Positions 34,996-43,229 of a stretch of DNA of 64,000 nucleotides are shown piece by piece. Under the pieces are notes generated by a model that was not told the DNA's origin, did no database searches, and saw only the letters and a list, made by a program, of their open reading frames with translations. Location: contig CBDESR010000005.1 in NCBI GenBank assembly GCA_965242615.1, positions 992,001-1,056,000 of the forward strand, read 5' to 3'. This DNA is from CBDBCU01 sp965242615. GTDB taxonomy: Bacteria; Chloroflexota; Dehalococcoidia; Lucifugimonadales; UBA3495. The stretch's first letter is position 1; every line of letters starts with the position of its first letter. A program made the translations under genes and the position numbers.

Positions 34996-35400
34996 TTACC
35001 CTTGGGTCAGCGGCTCCAGAATGTCCAGCATAACGGCTACCTGCTCGAGCCGCTGCCCAACCAGGCCCGGGTCTAAAAAGACCCGCCGGGTGTAAAAGAA
35101 CTCGTGCAGCAGGTTGGCGGCCGGCCACAAATCGGCCAGACGGCGGTCGCCGGATAAGGCTTCGCAACGGCGCATTACCGGAAAAAACTGCCCGTGCCTT
35201 CCATACTCCCAACCTTGGGCGGTAGCCACGGCTTTAGCCATCCACGCCGCGGCCGCCCAACCTTTTTCCGACGCCTGATGCAGGTCGTCAGCCGCCAGAT
35301 ACTCCCGGCTGCGGGCCAGAAAGACCCGCGCCTGCCGGCGGTAATCGGCCACGGCTTCCGCGTCGGGATGGTCAAAATCCGGGGGCGCGAGTTGCGTCAT
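34996..35400 (-). CDS. PaREP1/HEPN-like small protein
   Basis: 134 residues, closest within the window to the protein at 16626: YRRQARVFLARSREYLAADD, LHQASEKGWAAAAWMAKAVA, GWEYGRHGQFFPVMR, LLHEFFYTRRVF and a LEQVAVMLDILEPL end. Inserted between the NIL gene (24 bases upstream) and the moaD-like gene (39 bases downstream), all minus strand. Function unknown. Confidence 0.75.
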   Translation of the reverse strand: MTQLAPPDFDHPDAEAVADYRRQARVFLARSREYLAADDLHQASEKGWAAAAWMAKAVATAQGWEYGRHGQFFPVMRRCEALSGDRRLADLWPAANLLHEFFYTRRVFLDPGLVGQRLEQVAVMLDILEPLTQG

Positions 35401-35424
35401 TCTCGATTTCCTTTCCGGTTGCCG

Positions 35425-35667
35425 CTACCCTTGCAGCACATCGCCGCTTACCGGGTCAACCCGCACTCCGGTGGAACTGACCCATTGCAAGCCGCGCTCA
35501 ATTTCCTCTTTCTCCCCGTCCAACTCCAGCACTACCCAGCCGATAAACTCCCCCACATCCGCCCGGCGAATGTTGGTGACCAGGTGAAAGTCCCGGCCCA
35601 GCCGGTAGATTATCGGCTCCTTGACCAGTTCGCCCTCGAAAGTGAACTTTACCCGCTGGCGGCTCAT
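35425..35667 (-). CDS. NIL domain protein
   Basis: 80 residues matching the NIL domain: KFTFEGELVKEPIIYRLGRD, then IRRADVGEFIGWVVLELDGE and a C-terminal WVSSTGVRVDP. NIL domains occur at the C-terminus of methionine ABC transporter MetN and beside 4Fe-4S domains, and bind small molecules such as methionine. It follows thrC on the minus strand, pointing to amino-acid or sulfur metabolism. Confidence 0.88.
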   Translation of the reverse strand: MSRQRVKFTFEGELVKEPIIYRLGRDFHLVTNIRRADVGEFIGWVVLELDGEKEEIERGLQWVSSTGVRVDPVSGDVLQG

Positions 35668-35755
35668 TGCCCGGCTATCCTCTCCAAAATCTGACGGCGG
35701 CGGACTTTTCCTGCTTACCCGGAACTCTTACCTGGAACTAGCGTAGCCGGCCGGC

Positions 35756-37057
35756 TTAGCGCACCGCCAAGCTCGGCCCGCCGCTGAGGGCTTCCTCAAA
35801 GGAACTCATCATCGGCTTTATCATCAAGGGATTGACCACTTCCTCGACGGCTTCCTGGGTTTTCAGCCCGTTGCCGGTAATGTAGGCTACGGTCAAGGCG
35901 TCCCGGTCAATGGCGCCGCTTTCCGCCAGGTATTTCAAGCCGGAGATAGTTACGCCGCCGGCCGTTTCGGTAAAGATGCCCTCCGTTTCGGCCAGCAGCT
36001 TGATGCCCTCCACCACTTCCGGCTCCGGCACGGCGTAGGCGCTGCCGGCCGATTCCCGGATAACCCGCAGGGCATAGATGCCATCGGCGGGATTGCCAAT
36101 GGCCAGGGATTTGGCGATGCTGTCCGGCCGCACCGGCCGCACCTGGCTTTGCCCGGCGGCCCAGGCGTTGACGATGGGCGCGCAGCCGGTGGCTTGGGTC
36201 ATGTGCATCCGGGTCGTTACCGCCGGATGGTGGACGGTGTTCTGGTCGGCGCCAAAGGTCATCGGCGTTACGCCCTCGAGAAGGCCGAGGCAAGCCAGTT
36301 CGTTAAACCCCTTCCAAATTTTGGTGAACATGGCCCCCGACGCCGAGGGGATGACCACATGGTCGGGCAGCCGCCAGCCTAACTGTTCCGCCACTTCGTA
36401 GCCCAGGGTTTTGCTGCCCTCGGCGTAGTAGGGGCGCATATTGATGTTGACGAAAGCCCAGGGATAGTTGTCGCCCACTTCGCTGCACAGGCGGTTCACT
36501 TCGTCATAAGTGCCGTCCACCGCTACCATCGTCGGGCCATAGACGGCGGCCCCGATAACCTTGCCGCGCTCCAGGTTGGAGGGGATGAAAACCACGGAGC
36601 GCATCCCGGCCCGGGCGGCGTGGGCCGCCACGCTGCACGCCAGATTGCCGGTCGAAGCGCAGGCGATGGTCTCAAAGCCGAACTCCTGAGCTTTGGTCGC
36701 CGCCACCGACACCACCCGGTCCTTGAAAGAGTAGGACGGGTTGACGCTGTCGTTCTTGATGTAAAGGTTATTCAGCCCCAGCCGCCGGCCCAAGTTGCGG
36801 GCCCGCAGCAACGGCGTATAGCCGGCCATAATGTCCACCGGGTCATCGCCCTGGGCCGGCAGCAAATCCTGATAACGCCAGATGCTCAGCGGCCCGGCGG
36901 CGATGCGGTCGCGGCTGACCGCCTCGGCGATAGTAGCGTAATCGTACACCACTTCCAGCGGGCCGAAGCAAAAGTCACAAACATTGAGGGCTTCCGCCGG
37001 ATACTCCCGGCTGCATTCCCGGCACCTCAAGCCACTTACAAAAGCCACTGTTGCCAA
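35756..37057 (-). CDS. thrC: Threonine synthase
   Basis: A TTG at 37057 (after GGGAGG) gives 433 residues; GTG 37048 is an alternative. The N-terminus has a rubredoxin-like zinc knuckle, LRCRECSREYP and CDFCFGPLEV. The catalytic part has PSYSFKDR (PLP lysine), IACASTGNLACSVAAHAARAG's core STGNLA, and VVIPSASGAMFTKIWKG. It converts O-phosphohomoserine to threonine. First gene of a unit with NIL, HEPN and moaD-like genes. Confidence 0.93.
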   Translation of the reverse strand: MATVAFVSGLRCRECSREYPAEALNVCDFCFGPLEVVYDYATIAEAVSRDRIAAGPLSIWRYQDLLPAQGDDPVDIMAGYTPLLRARNLGRRLGLNNLYIKNDSVNPSYSFKDRVVSVAATKAQEFGFETIACASTGNLACSVAAHAARAGMRSVVFIPSNLERGKVIGAAVYGPTMVAVDGTYDEVNRLCSEVGDNYPWAFVNINMRPYYAEGSKTLGYEVAEQLGWRLPDHVVIPSASGAMFTKIWKGFNELACLGLLEGVTPMTFGADQNTVHHPAVTTRMHMTQATGCAPIVNAWAAGQSQVRPVRPDSIAKSLAIGNPADGIYALRVIRESAGSAYAVPEPEVVEGIKLLAETEGIFTETAGGVTISGLKYLAESGAIDRDALTVAYITGNGLKTQEAVEEVVNPLMIKPMMSSFEEALSGGPSLAVR

Positions 37058-37210
37058 AACCTCCCTTCCCGGGGTAAGTCTAACTAACCGCGCTAACTGC
37101 GCCGTCGGCATCCTCCGCAATGGCCGCCGGCAACTCTGCCCCGCCGATAGTAACAAAGGGACTGGGAGTTGTCAACTTGACCGGCGGGGGATTGGCCGGG
37201 CTATCCCATA

Positions 37211-37314
37211 TAGCAACCGTCATTCCCACGAAAGTGGGAATCCAGAAAGGCCGGTGACTCTGGATTCCCGTTTTCACGGGAATGACGATAAGTAGGCCGC
37301 TAGGTATATGCGAT
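37211..37314. repeat. Dispersed palindromic repeat, inverted full copy
   Basis: AACCGTCATTCCCACGAAAG through GGAATGACGATAAGTAGGCC to TAGGTATATGCGAT is the reverse complement of 9401-9510 with scattered changes. It occupies the thrC/DinB gap; the rest of that gap (37058-37210, 37315-37363) shows nothing else. Confidence 0.8.
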
Positions 37315-37363
37315 GGACCTGAGCCGATGGCCCTTTCTTTGCCGGAATGTCCTTTCCCTGGAA

Positions 37364-37909
37364 TTAACCCGGCGCCCCATAAGACGCCGGCAAAGCCCCG
37401 GCCCCCCGTTGCAGCCCTTTCAAGTAGGCAATCTGCCCCTGATGCTGATAAAACTCCCCAATCAGCTGCATAAACACCCGCGCTATGGATATGCGGGTGT
37501 CCCGCGCCCAGGGCAACGGCTTTTCGACGGCAAAATCCTCCGGGGACAAGCCGCGCAGATAGTCCAGAGTAGCCGCCCGCACCGCCGCGCCGTAGCGCAG
37601 CAGCTCCTCCAAGTCGAGGGCGGGGAAGTTAGCCACCCGCTCCGGGCTATGCCCAAACCCGTTATCCCGGGTCGGCAGCCCAAACCGCTCATGCCATCCC
37701 TCCCGCTCCCACAGCTCGTACTGCCCCTGGCAAAAGAAATGAATCCACATATCCTCCACCCGCAGCGTATGCCACAGCATCCAGCCGATAGAGTTAGCCC
37801 CCGGCCCCGGCTGCCAAGCCAGTTCCGCCGGCGTCAAATCCCCCACCGCCGTCAGCAGCAAACTTTGCTCCTGCTCCAGAGCCGTTTGGATGAATGTGTT
37901 GAGGTTCAT
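37364..37909 (-). CDS. DinB family protein
   Basis: 181 residues from ATG 37909. A four-helix DinB/YfiT-like fold is suggested by GDLTPAELAWQPGPGANSIG, then MLWHTLRVEDMW (first metal His) and a late FMQLIGEFYQHQGQIAYLKG (two further His-type positions, H-x3-H in EFYQHQGQ region). Members bind metal and often act as bacillithiol or mycothiol transferases; substrate unknown. Confidence 0.85.
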   Translation of the reverse strand: MNLNTFIQTALEQEQSLLLTAVGDLTPAELAWQPGPGANSIGWMLWHTLRVEDMWIHFFCQGQYELWEREGWHERFGLPTRDNGFGHSPERVANFPALDLEELLRYGAAVRAATLDYLRGLSPEDFAVEKPLPWARDTRISIARVFMQLIGEFYQHQGQIAYLKGLQRGAGALPASYGAPG

Positions 37910-37990
37910 AGCTGGCCGCCTTTGCAATCAAGATTTTGGGGAGTTGACGCTCCGGTTTGGTTGTGTGGGGAAGGGTTGCAGTGGTTGGAA

Positions 37991-38347
37991 TTATACCAAG
38001 TAGCGGGGCAAGCCGGCGCGCCGGGTCAATTCCTGATCCAGAGTTACCAGGGCCGCCAAGTAGTCGGGAAAGCTGAGGGCGGGCGGCGGGTCTTTAAGGC
38101 GATGGGCGCCGGTTTTGGGGTCGGGGTAGTAGGAAAACCGCTCGAAGTGGCATTGCCGACAGAGCCAGCCGGGTTCGTCGGGTTCATCGCCGTCCCAGGC
38201 TGCGTCGCCGGGCCACCAGTAGAGGGCAGCGGCGCTAAAGTCGGAAACGTCATGCCAGCTTTCGCCGTAGCACGGGTACAAGTAGCGGACTTCGGGGATT
38301 TCCGCGGTTTCCCAAGGGCGGGGTTCAGAGGGTTGCGGGTCAAGCAT
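37991..38347 (-). CDS. Hypothetical protein with CxxC motif
   Basis: 118 residues from ATG 38347 (ATG 38365 also possible). Acidic and aromatic-rich: VRYLYPCYGESWHDVSDFSA, ALYWWPGDAAWDGDEPD, then WLCRQCHFERFSYYPDPKTG with a CxxC, and a helical end. Looks like a small soluble protein, perhaps zinc-binding. The stop-proximal end lies 80 bases after the DinB start. Not recognised. Confidence 0.6.
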   Translation of the reverse strand: MLDPQPSEPRPWETAEIPEVRYLYPCYGESWHDVSDFSAAALYWWPGDAAWDGDEPDEPGWLCRQCHFERFSYYPDPKTGAHRLKDPPPALSFPDYLAALVTLDQELTRRAGLPRYLV

Positions 38348-38391
38348 AGTCGGACTTTCTCTCATCCCTTGCGGGAAAGGCTGAATGCCGG

Positions 38392-38865
38392 TTACGGCCG
38401 ATAGCCCACATCCTCCGGCAAGTTGGGCTGTTTGGCGGCTTGGACGGCGAGGCGGTCGCAGCGTTCGTTTTCGGCATTGCCGGCGTGGCCGCGCACCCAG
38501 CGGAATTGTACCTGATGCCGGGCGCAGAGTTCCAGCAAGGTTTGCCACAAGTCCGGGTTCAACGCCAATTCCCGTTTGTTGCGCCGCCAGCCGTTGGCTT
38601 GCCATTTTTTAGCCCAACCTTTTTCAATGGCGTCCACTACATAGCGGGAGTCGCTGTGCAAGATGACCGGGCAAGGCCGATTCAAAGCCTCCAGCGCTTT
38701 GATAACCGCCATCAATTCCATCCGATTGTTGGTAGTCAGCCGATAGCCGCCGCTCAACTCCCGGCGGGACTCCCCGTAACGCAGCACGACCCCATACCCG
38801 CCGGGGCCGGGATTGCCGAGGCAGGCGCCGTCGGTGTGGATTTCTACCGGGCTAGACATGGTCAT
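38392..38865 (-). CDS. rnhA: Ribonuclease HI
   Basis: 157 residues from ATG 38865. All four acidic catalytic residues are seen: HTDGACLGNPGPGG, NNRMELMAV, LHSDSRYVVDAI and NERCDRLAVQAA, plus the WVRGHAGN basic handle. It degrades RNA in RNA-DNA hybrids. Cytoplasmic. Downstream of a row of PaREP1/HEPN genes on the same strand. Confidence 0.95.
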   Translation of the reverse strand: MTMSSPVEIHTDGACLGNPGPGGYGVVLRYGESRRELSGGYRLTTNNRMELMAVIKALEALNRPCPVILHSDSRYVVDAIEKGWAKKWQANGWRRNKRELALNPDLWQTLLELCARHQVQFRWVRGHAGNAENERCDRLAVQAAKQPNLPEDVGYRP

Positions 38866-38914
38866 AATATCATCCCCGGTTAGAAAGGGGCGGTGAGACG
38901 CTGGCGGCGGTTGG

Positions 38915-39271
38915 TTAGGGGAGCCGCTCCAGTTTGCGGAGGAGCTTGCCAACCCGGTCGAGGCCGTGTTCCACCGACATTCGGGAGTCCCAATTTTCGT
39001 AGGCGTTCTGCTCCAAGGCCGCGGCCGCGGAAAACCAGCGGTCGAGGTCGTCCGCATTATATTCCTCGACCAGCCGGTTCATTACGCCGTTAATGCCGTA
39101 AAAGCCGGTGTAAGTCCAGCCCCGTTCCCGGGCGAAACCGCGCAAAGCCCAGGCGGTAGCGCACCAACCTTGCCAGGATGCCGTTACCAAGTCCCCCCGG
39201 GAGAGGGCGGACTCGGCTTTAGCTAGGAAGGCCCAACTTACTTCAGTGTAGCGGGCGGTTTGGATGGTCAT
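38915..39271 (-). CDS. PaREP1/HEPN-like small protein, tandem copy A
   Basis: 118 residues: TEVSWAFLAKAESALSRGDL, VTASWQGWCATAWALRGFAR, GWTYTGFYGINGVMNRLVEE, ending VGKLLRKLERLP. It is the paralogue of the next gene upstream (39319-39675), with the same length and C-terminus, and the intergenic DNA is duplicated too (GGCGGTGAGACGCTGGCGGC). Relation to PaREP1 rests on the shared ASxxGWxAxAW helix; function unknown. Confidence 0.7.
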   Translation of the reverse strand: MTIQTARYTEVSWAFLAKAESALSRGDLVTASWQGWCATAWALRGFARERGWTYTGFYGINGVMNRLVEEYNADDLDRWFSAAAALEQNAYENWDSRMSVEHGLDRVGKLLRKLERLP

Positions 39272-39318
39272 AATTCATCCCCGGTCAAGACGGGCGGTGA
39301 GACGCTGGCGGCGGTTGA

Positions 39319-39675
39319 TTAGGGGAGCCGCTCCAGTTTGCGGAGGAGTTGGGCGACTTCCAGGAGGCCATGCGCCACGGAATCCCGGGACTCCCACGGG
39401 TCGTAAGCGTTCCGCTCGAGGGCACGGGCGGCGGAGAAGTGAAGGTCAATCTCCGGGTCAGAACTGCTTTCCTCAAGGCGGTTCATCACGCCGTCGATGC
39501 CGTAAAAGCCGGTATAGCACCAGCCCTTTTCCCGGGCAAGGCCGCGCAACATCCAGGCGGCGGCATTCCAACCCTTGCGGGAGGCCGCGGGTAAATCATC
39601 CCGCTTTAGGGCAGCATCGGCTTTGGACATAAAAGCCCAACTTACGGCAATGTGCTGGGCGGTTTGAGTAATCAT
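39319..39675 (-). CDS. PaREP1/HEPN-like small protein, tandem copy B
   Basis: 118 residues: VSWAFMSKADAALKRDDLPA, ASRKGWNAAAWMLRGLAREK, GWCYTGFYGIDGVMNRLEES, ending LLRKLERLP. About half identical to 38915-39271, with conserved spacing, so an older tandem duplication than the pair at 22533/23134. Function unknown. Confidence 0.7.
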   Translation of the reverse strand: MITQTAQHIAVSWAFMSKADAALKRDDLPAASRKGWNAAAWMLRGLAREKGWCYTGFYGIDGVMNRLEESSSDPEIDLHFSAARALERNAYDPWESRDSVAHGLLEVAQLLRKLERLP

Positions 39676-39689
39676 ACTCAGCCTTCCTA

Positions 39690-40049
39690 TTATGGCGGCA
39701 ACTGGTCTAACTTGCGGAGCAAAGTCGTAACCCGGGAAACTCGATTGCTTACCGCTGACCGGTTTAGCCGTCCTTCATAGAAATTGCGATGCAGGTCGCC
39801 GGCCGACTTGAACAAGCGGCGAAACTCGACATCCCCGGTTTCTGCTACCAACAGTTCGATGGCCTGTCCCAAGTCCGAGTGTTCCCGGTGGCGCCAGCGG
39901 CGGCGTTCGGCTACGCTTTTGACCCGTAAGGCGGCGGCGCCCCAACCCTTTTCGGAGGCTTGGAGCAGGTCGTTTTGCGCCAGGTAGGATTGGGCGCGGG
40001 TGTGGTACAAGACGCTGGTGTTGCGGTAGAACTGGACGCGGGTAGGCAT
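39690..40049 (-). CDS. PaREP1/HEPN-like small protein
   Basis: 119 residues from ATG 40049, 2 bases after the sufU stop. It has the clearest PaREP1 core of the three: HTRAQSYLAQNDLLQASEKG, WGAAALRVKSVAERRRW, then RRLFKSAGDLHRNFYEGRLN and a C-terminal TTLLRKLDQLPP. The near-zero spacing suggests transcription as the tail of the suf operon. Confidence 0.75.
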   Translation of the reverse strand: MPTRVQFYRNTSVLYHTRAQSYLAQNDLLQASEKGWGAAALRVKSVAERRRWRHREHSDLGQAIELLVAETGDVEFRRLFKSAGDLHRNFYEGRLNRSAVSNRVSRVTTLLRKLDQLPP

Positions 40050-40051
40050 GG

Positions 40052-40501
40052 CTACTCCGTGGTTACTGAGCTTTGCTGGCCGGCGATGGCGGCGTTGAGG
40101 GTGTGCCAGGGGAGGATGGCGCATTTAATCCGGGTGGGGTAGGCGGCGACGCCGGCGAGCATTTCGAGGTCGCCGAGGGCGTCGTAGTCCACTTCGCCGT
40201 CCGGGACGGTGAGCATAGTGTGGAAACCGTCGAAAAGCTGGGCGGCGTGGGCGAGGGTTTGGCCTTTGACGCTTTGGGTGAGCATGGAGGCGGTGGCGCG
40301 GGAGATGGCGCAGCCGATGCCCTGAAAGGCGGCGTCGGCGATGGTGTCGTCCTCAATCCGGAGGTAGAGGGTGATGCGGTCGCCGCACAAAGGGTTGTAA
40401 CCGTCAGCCTGACGGTTGGCGTCGGGCAGGACGCGGAAGTTGCGCGGGCGGTTGTTATGCTCGAGCAGGATTTCCTGGTAGAGTTCGTTGAGATTAGCCA
40501 T
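40052..40501 (-). CDS. sufU: Fe-S cluster scaffold / zinc-dependent sulfurtransferase SufU
   Basis: 149 residues with the SufU cysteines and Asp: Cys39 and Asp41 (YNPLCGDR), Cys64 (GIGCAISRAT) and Cys127 (RIKCAILPW), plus the 18-21 residue insert typical of SufU over IscU. It accepts sulfur from SufS. It begins 2 bases after the sufS stop in the operon. Confidence 0.95.
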   Translation of the reverse strand: MANLNELYQEILLEHNNRPRNFRVLPDANRQADGYNPLCGDRITLYLRIEDDTIADAAFQGIGCAISRATASMLTQSVKGQTLAHAAQLFDGFHTMLTVPDGEVDYDALGDLEMLAGVAAYPTRIKCAILPWHTLNAAIAGQQSSVTTE

Positions 40502-40503
40502 AG

Positions 40504-41739
40504 TCAGCCGAAAATTTCGATAACCCGGTCGAGGCCCCGCGCCAGGGTATCAAGCTCCTCTTTGGTGTTGTAGAAAGCCAGGGAAGCGCGGACGGTGGCG
40601 GGGATGCCGTAGCGTTCCATCAGGGGTTGGGCGCAGTGGTGGCCGGTGCGGACGGCAATGCCGGCGGCGTCAAGGATGGTGCCGACATCGTGGGGGTGGG
40701 CGTTTGTCATCACAAAGGATAGGATGCTGCCCTTGTGCCGGGCGGTACCGATGAGGCGCAGGGGGCCGATTTCGGCAAGGCGTTCCGCGCCGTAGGCCAG
40801 GAGTTCCTGTTCGTAGGCGGCGATATTGTCCATCCCCAAGGCGGTAACATAGTCGATCGCCGCGCCCAAGCCGACGCTGCCGGCAATGTTCTGAGTGCCG
40901 GCTTCGAATTTGTTGGGGATGGTGTTGTAAAGGGTTTGCTCGAAGGTTACGGAGCGAATCATTTCGCCGCCGCCCTGGTAGGGGGGCATCGCTTCGAGCA
41001 AGTGGGCTTTGCCGTAGAGGACGCCAATGCCGGTGGGGCCATAGAGTTTATGGCCGGAGAAGGCGTAGAAGTCGCAGTCGAGTTGGGTTACATCGACCGG
41101 GATATGGGCGATGGATTGGGCGCCGTCGAGGAGGACGGGGATGCCGCGGCGGTGGGCCAGGTCGATAATTTCGGCCACCGGGTTGATGGTGCCGAGGGCG
41201 TTGGACTGGTGGACGACGGCGACCAGTTTGGTGCGGTCATTAAGCAGGCTTTCGTATTCGTCCAGCAGCAGTTCGCCGGCATCGTTGATGGGGATGATGC
41301 GGAGCCGCGCCCCCTTTTCCTGACCGAGGATTTGCCAGGGGACGATATTGGAGTGGTGTTCCATCGCAGAGATGATGATTTCGTCGCCGGGGCCGATATT
41401 CTGGCGGCCCCAAGTCTGCGCTACCAAGTTAATGCCCTCGGTAGTACCGCGGACAAAGATAATTTCCCGGTCGGCCGGGGCGTTGAGGAAGTGGCGGACT
41501 TTTTCCCGCGCCCCTTCGTAGGCGTCGGTAGCGCGCTGGCTGAGGGTGTGGACGCCGCGGTGGACGTTGGAGTTTTCGGTGGCGTAGTAGTGGACGAGGG
41601 CGTCGATGACCGGCTGGGGTTTCTGGCCGGTGGCGGCGTTGTCGAGATAGACCAGGGGCTGGTCGTTGATGGTTTGCCGGAGGATGGGGAAGTCGGCCCG
41701 GATGCGGGCCGGGTCAAAGGGCAAAGCGGCGGTGGACAT
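40504..41739 (-). CDS. sufS: Cysteine desulfurase SufS
   Basis: 411 residues. Signatures: YLDNAATGQKPQPVIDAL, HRGVHTLSQRAT, DFYAFSGHKLYGPTG (PLP lysine) and RTGHHCAQPLMERYG (catalytic cysteine loop, short as in group II enzymes). It takes sulfur from cysteine for cluster assembly. The ATG lies 1 base after the sufD stop. Confidence 0.95.
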   Translation of the reverse strand: MSTAALPFDPARIRADFPILRQTINDQPLVYLDNAATGQKPQPVIDALVHYYATENSNVHRGVHTLSQRATDAYEGAREKVRHFLNAPADREIIFVRGTTEGINLVAQTWGRQNIGPGDEIIISAMEHHSNIVPWQILGQEKGARLRIIPINDAGELLLDEYESLLNDRTKLVAVVHQSNALGTINPVAEIIDLAHRRGIPVLLDGAQSIAHIPVDVTQLDCDFYAFSGHKLYGPTGIGVLYGKAHLLEAMPPYQGGGEMIRSVTFEQTLYNTIPNKFEAGTQNIAGSVGLGAAIDYVTALGMDNIAAYEQELLAYGAERLAEIGPLRLIGTARHKGSILSFVMTNAHPHDVGTILDAAGIAVRTGHHCAQPLMERYGIPATVRASLAFYNTKEELDTLARGLDRVIEIFG

Positions 41740-41740
41740 A

Positions 41741-43198
41741 CTAGGCACCCCCCGAGGTTCGGCTCCCGCCGGGCAAGGTTTTGTTGGCGATGGCGGCGGT
41801 AAATCGGCGGTCGAGATAATCGCGGATTTCCGCCGGGTTCACGGTTTCGATAATTTCCCGGGCGAAGGCGTGGATCAGGATTTGGCTGGCGGTTTGGGGG
41901 TCGAGGCCCCGGCTTTGCATATAGAACAGGGTATCGGCGTCGATATGGCCGGCGGTGGCGCCGTGGCCGCATTTTACATCATCGGCATAGATGAGGAGGC
42001 TGGGTTTGCTGTCCACTTCGGCGCGGTCGGAGAGGAGCAGGTTTTTGTCGGTCTGCTGGGCGTCGGTTTTCTGGGCGTTTTTGCGGACGAGGACAGTGCC
42101 GCCAAAGACGGCTTTGGCGCGGCCGTCGAGGATGCCTTTGTAGTAGAGGCGGCTGGTACCGTGAGGGTGGGCGTGGTCGATGCTGACCAAGTTGTCGATG
42201 TGCTGGCTGTCGTCGGCCAGGTACAAGCCGTTGAGGGAGCAGTAGGCGCCCGTGCCATTGAGGAGAACGGCGAGGTCGTGGCGGCCTAATGCCATACCCC
42301 GGGCGAAGGAGCCGGAGGTGTAGCTGCTGTCCTGGGCTTGGGTTACGCGGGTAGTACCGATGTGGTAGGCATCGGGGCTTTCGGCGAGGAGGCGGTAGTG
42401 GTGGACTTGCGCCCCCTCCGACAGGGCAACTTCGGTGACGGCGTTGGTGAAGTAGCGCGGCGGGCGGGCGGCAGCCGGTTCAGCCGGCCCGGGGCCGATG
42501 TAGCTTTCGAGAATGGTCAGGTTAGCGTTGCGGCCGGCAATAATGAGGGTGCGGGGGTAAGTAACGGCGGCGGCCGGGCTGCTGCCGGGTTCGCCATTGG
42601 CGGGGATGGCCGCCGCGCCGGTGGCAAGGTAGGTTAGATGGAGGGTTACGGGTTCGGGATAGTCGTCGGGCAAATGGATATAAGCGCCGTCGTGGAGAAA
42701 GGCGGTGTTGAGGGCGGTAAAGGGTTCAGCGATGTCGGCCAGTTGACCGAGGTAGGGACGGAGGGTTTCGGGTTCGTTCCGGATGGCGGCGGCCAAGGAG
42801 CTGAGGGTGAATGATGCGGCGTCCAGCGGCGTCCGGGCGGGTTCAGTGGCGGCCGCCGGGGCGGGCCGAGGGATACCGTCGATAAAGAGCAGGTTGTGCC
42901 AAGGGGCGGGCAAGGCGGCGGCGGGTAGGGGAAGGTCGCCGCCGGGGAGTTCAGCGTTAGGGATGGCGTCCGGGGCGGCAAGGGAAGGGGTGAATTGGGC
43001 CCGGGCGATGGGGGCAACGCTGGTGTATTTCCAGGGTTCGTTGCCGCGGCGGGCGGTGGGAAAGCCGGCGGCGTCGAAACGCTGCCAAGCGGCGGCGCAG
43101 AGGTCGTGGAGCCAAGCCGGGCCGGCGGCGGTTTGCTGCTGCCGGGCGCGGTAGTCGGCGTAGTAAGCCGGGTGGTTGACGGTAGGGGTTTGGGTCAT
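41741..43198 (-). CDS. sufD: Fe-S cluster assembly protein SufD
   Basis: 485 residues from ATG 43198. The C-terminal half carries the SufB/SufD beta-helix core: HIDNLVSIDHAHPHGTSRLY, YKGILDGRAKAVFGG, DAQQTDKNLLLSDRAEVDSK and DVKCGHGATAGHIDADTLFY. It pairs with SufB on SufC. The N-terminal region is Ala/Pro-rich and poorly conserved, as usual. Confidence 0.94.
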   Translation of the reverse strand: MTQTPTVNHPAYYADYRARQQQTAAGPAWLHDLCAAAWQRFDAAGFPTARRGNEPWKYTSVAPIARAQFTPSLAAPDAIPNAELPGGDLPLPAAALPAPWHNLLFIDGIPRPAPAAATEPARTPLDAASFTLSSLAAAIRNEPETLRPYLGQLADIAEPFTALNTAFLHDGAYIHLPDDYPEPVTLHLTYLATGAAAIPANGEPGSSPAAAVTYPRTLIIAGRNANLTILESYIGPGPAEPAAARPPRYFTNAVTEVALSEGAQVHHYRLLAESPDAYHIGTTRVTQAQDSSYTSGSFARGMALGRHDLAVLLNGTGAYCSLNGLYLADDSQHIDNLVSIDHAHPHGTSRLYYKGILDGRAKAVFGGTVLVRKNAQKTDAQQTDKNLLLSDRAEVDSKPSLLIYADDVKCGHGATAGHIDADTLFYMQSRGLDPQTASQILIHAFAREIIETVNPAEIRDYLDRRFTAAIANKTLPGGSRTSGGA

Positions 43199-43229
43199 AG
43201 TTGGTTGGTTAGCTCCCTGGCGGCGGCGG

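Noticed and set aside
37080..37210. Riboswitch before thrC
   Set aside because: No recognisable aptamer core or terminator pair; only the palindromic repeat was found further upstream.
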